NCBI GenBank assembly: GCA_965262505.1
Contig: CBDHFM010000014.1
Location: 1-64,000 of the forward strand
Direction: 5' to 3'
Length of the DNA: 64,000 bases
From: JACPPO01 sp965262505
Lineage (GTDB): Bacteria; Acidobacteriota; Vicinamibacteria; Vicinamibacterales; UBA2999
In this document: positions 62,989-64,000 of the stretch, piece after piece
How positions within the stretch are numbered: position 1 is the first letter of the stretch
Layout of the letters: each line of letters opens with the position of its first letter
The notes under the pieces: model-generated
What the model saw: only the letters and a program-made list of their open reading frames with translations
What the model was told of the DNA's origin: nothing
Databases searched by the model: none
Made by a program: the position numbers and the translations under genes

Positions 62989-63199
62989 ACTGGTCGAACG
63001 CATCCGAAAGCGCACGGCGCGTGAGGCCAAGAAACACGCGGACCTCGATGACGCCACCGAGCGGACCCTGGACGGCCTCGGGGTGTTGATCGCACAACTC
63101 GACAGCATCACGCCCCGGCTGATGGCGTTCTCTGACCTCATCGGCGGGCCGGAACCAGAGACGGACGGCACGCTCGCCCCTCGCACCGTCCTGAACTAA
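62972..63199 (+). CDS. Small helical protein
   Basis: A 75-residue ORF starting MTRQHELVERIRKRTAREAK, with amphipathic helices (KHADLDDATERTLDGLGVLI then AQLDSITPRLMAFSDL). It overlaps the previous gene by 17 bases. GGAGAG precedes the ATG. No family recognised. Confidence 0.5.
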   Translation: MTRQHELVERIRKRTAREAKKHADLDDATERTLDGLGVLIAQLDSITPRLMAFSDLIGGPEPETDGTLAPRTVLN

Positions 63200-63214
63200 A
63201 GGAGACACGACCAC

Positions 63215-63496
63215 ATGCCGACCGACATCACCGACGCCGCCGCGCGCAGCGCGAAGGCCAGCAAGACGCTCGACACCATGCGCGCCCGCATCGTCAAAGC
63301 CGACGAGGCGCGCACCGAGGCCGCGCATCACGCGCGCGCCGCCCAGGTCGCCGAGGCCGCGACCGCGGCCGCGACCGCCAACCGAGACGCGGCCGAGGCG
63401 TGGGATGCCGTGGCGACCCATGCCGCCACACACGCGGCCCAGTGTCGCCACGGCGCAGACCTGGCCGAACGCACGCGCCGACGGTGGGCGCGCTAG
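63215..63496 (+). CDS. Ala-rich coiled-coil protein
   Basis: A 93-residue, Ala- and Arg-rich helical protein (AAARSAKASKTLDTMRARIV, AAHHARAAQVAEAATAAATA). AAAGGAG lies 11 bases before the ATG. It ends the conjugation operon. No family recognised. Confidence 0.5.
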   Translation: MPTDITDAAARSAKASKTLDTMRARIVKADEARTEAAHHARAAQVAEAATAAATANRDAAEAWDAVATHAATHAAQCRHGADLAERTRRRWAR

Positions 63497-64000
63497 CAGT
63501 TGTCGACTTCCCACCGAGGCCCAACTCCTCCGTGCCAGAAGGCGTGCCAACTGATCGCGGTGGGCATGGCGTGTCGCCAGAGATCGTCGAGCGCGAAATC
63601 GGCGCTCTCCTTCGGCACCTCACAACGGTACCCGACTGGGCTCCCGAGACTGTTCCAGAACGGGTGCCCCCAGAGATTCCTCGGCCGTTCGTGTCGATCT
63701 TCGAGAAGGCCGAGTAACGTTCGGTTCAGGAGCCGATAGTGCGGCGAGGACTAGTCGACTGGGCCAGGAGCACAACCAAGGCCCCTACGCGGTCAGGGCG
63801 ATGACCATGCTCGAGAACTGCAGTTTGGAGACGGAGCGCCTCTGGGTCTTGCCCTGGCACTCACTCCGTCTCGGCGCGACGTTGAGTTCCACGCCAAACG
63901 AGTCCCCTCGTAGCGTCATCCTGGATCCGAGGGACGCCGACGCGTAGCTGAACAGGGCAAACACGACGGTATGCCAAGTCACCAGCACTGCGGAAAAAGT
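63497..64000. other. Stretch without a supported gene
   Basis: About 500 bases to the window end. A minus-strand ORF (63785-63988) has a weak hydrophobic N-terminus and no family features. Confidence 0.3.

Noticed and set aside
1..64000. tRNA or rRNA genes
   Set aside because: No cloverleaf or rRNA signature was noticed by eye; a dedicated scan (tRNAscan-SE, Rfam) would be decisive.

Overview
This 64 kb window is GC-rich bacterial DNA that looks like accessory DNA: probably a plasmid, or an element derived from one, in an Acidobacteriota-like host. The host guess rests on a TonB-dependent receptor with a carboxypeptidase-regulatory-like N-terminus and an exported protein resembling the TIGR03435/TonB-C type, both common in that phylum. 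It is an inference. The plasmid reading rests on a ParA/RepA module with three iterons and DnaA-box-like sites (about 11.7-14.2 kb) and on a block of conjugation genes (VirB6, VirB8, VirD4, VirB11) at 55.8-61.6 kb.

Layout. 0-0.5 kb: a VapC fragment and an IS3 fragment. 0.5-10.4 kb: a defence-island-like block made of a SIR2-kinase fusion, an AAA ATPase/DUF4276 pair, and a leftward run of small protein, E2, E2, E1, JAB peptidase, metallo-beta-lactamase fold and patatin. That run is the most interesting system here: a ubiquitin-like conjugation operon with two tandem E2s, one of them carrying a Phd/YefM-like N-terminus, and with no recognisable ubiquitin-like modifier or nucleotide cyclase. 11.5-15 kb: integrase relic, parA, small partition-type gene, repA, iteron origin and an intact hicBA. 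15.2-16.5 kb: an IS with 13-bp direct repeats. 17.5-28.9 kb: a type I-G (formerly I-U) CRISPR-Cas locus (csb1, csb2, cas3, csb3/cas8u, cas4, cas1, cas2) and a 26-repeat array. Its csb2 (cas5-cas6 type) is split by an IS630-family element; precise excision would restore the reading frame.

28.9-38.4 kb: MntA/HepT, many toxin and resolvase relics, a 65-bp tandem repeat, a HicAB locus whose hicA carries a second IS630 copy, and a complete IS3 element. 38.4-45.9 kb: envelope genes (lipoprotein, TonB receptor, small membrane protein, TonB-C/TIGR03435-like protein, SRPBCC protein) and a resolvase pseudogene. 46-50 kb: a graveyard of IS110, IS256, integrase, outer-membrane and TIR fragments. 50.4-55.8 kb: a third HicBA, a DUF3800 protein, an IS6 element, an outer-membrane protein and RlpA. 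55.8-63.5 kb: the conjugation block.

Five copies of a 26-bp palindrome (30.8, 39.0, 42.1, 54.1 and 55.2 kb), two of them directly in front of broken serine-resolvase genes, punctuate the right half and may mark site-specific recombination joints.
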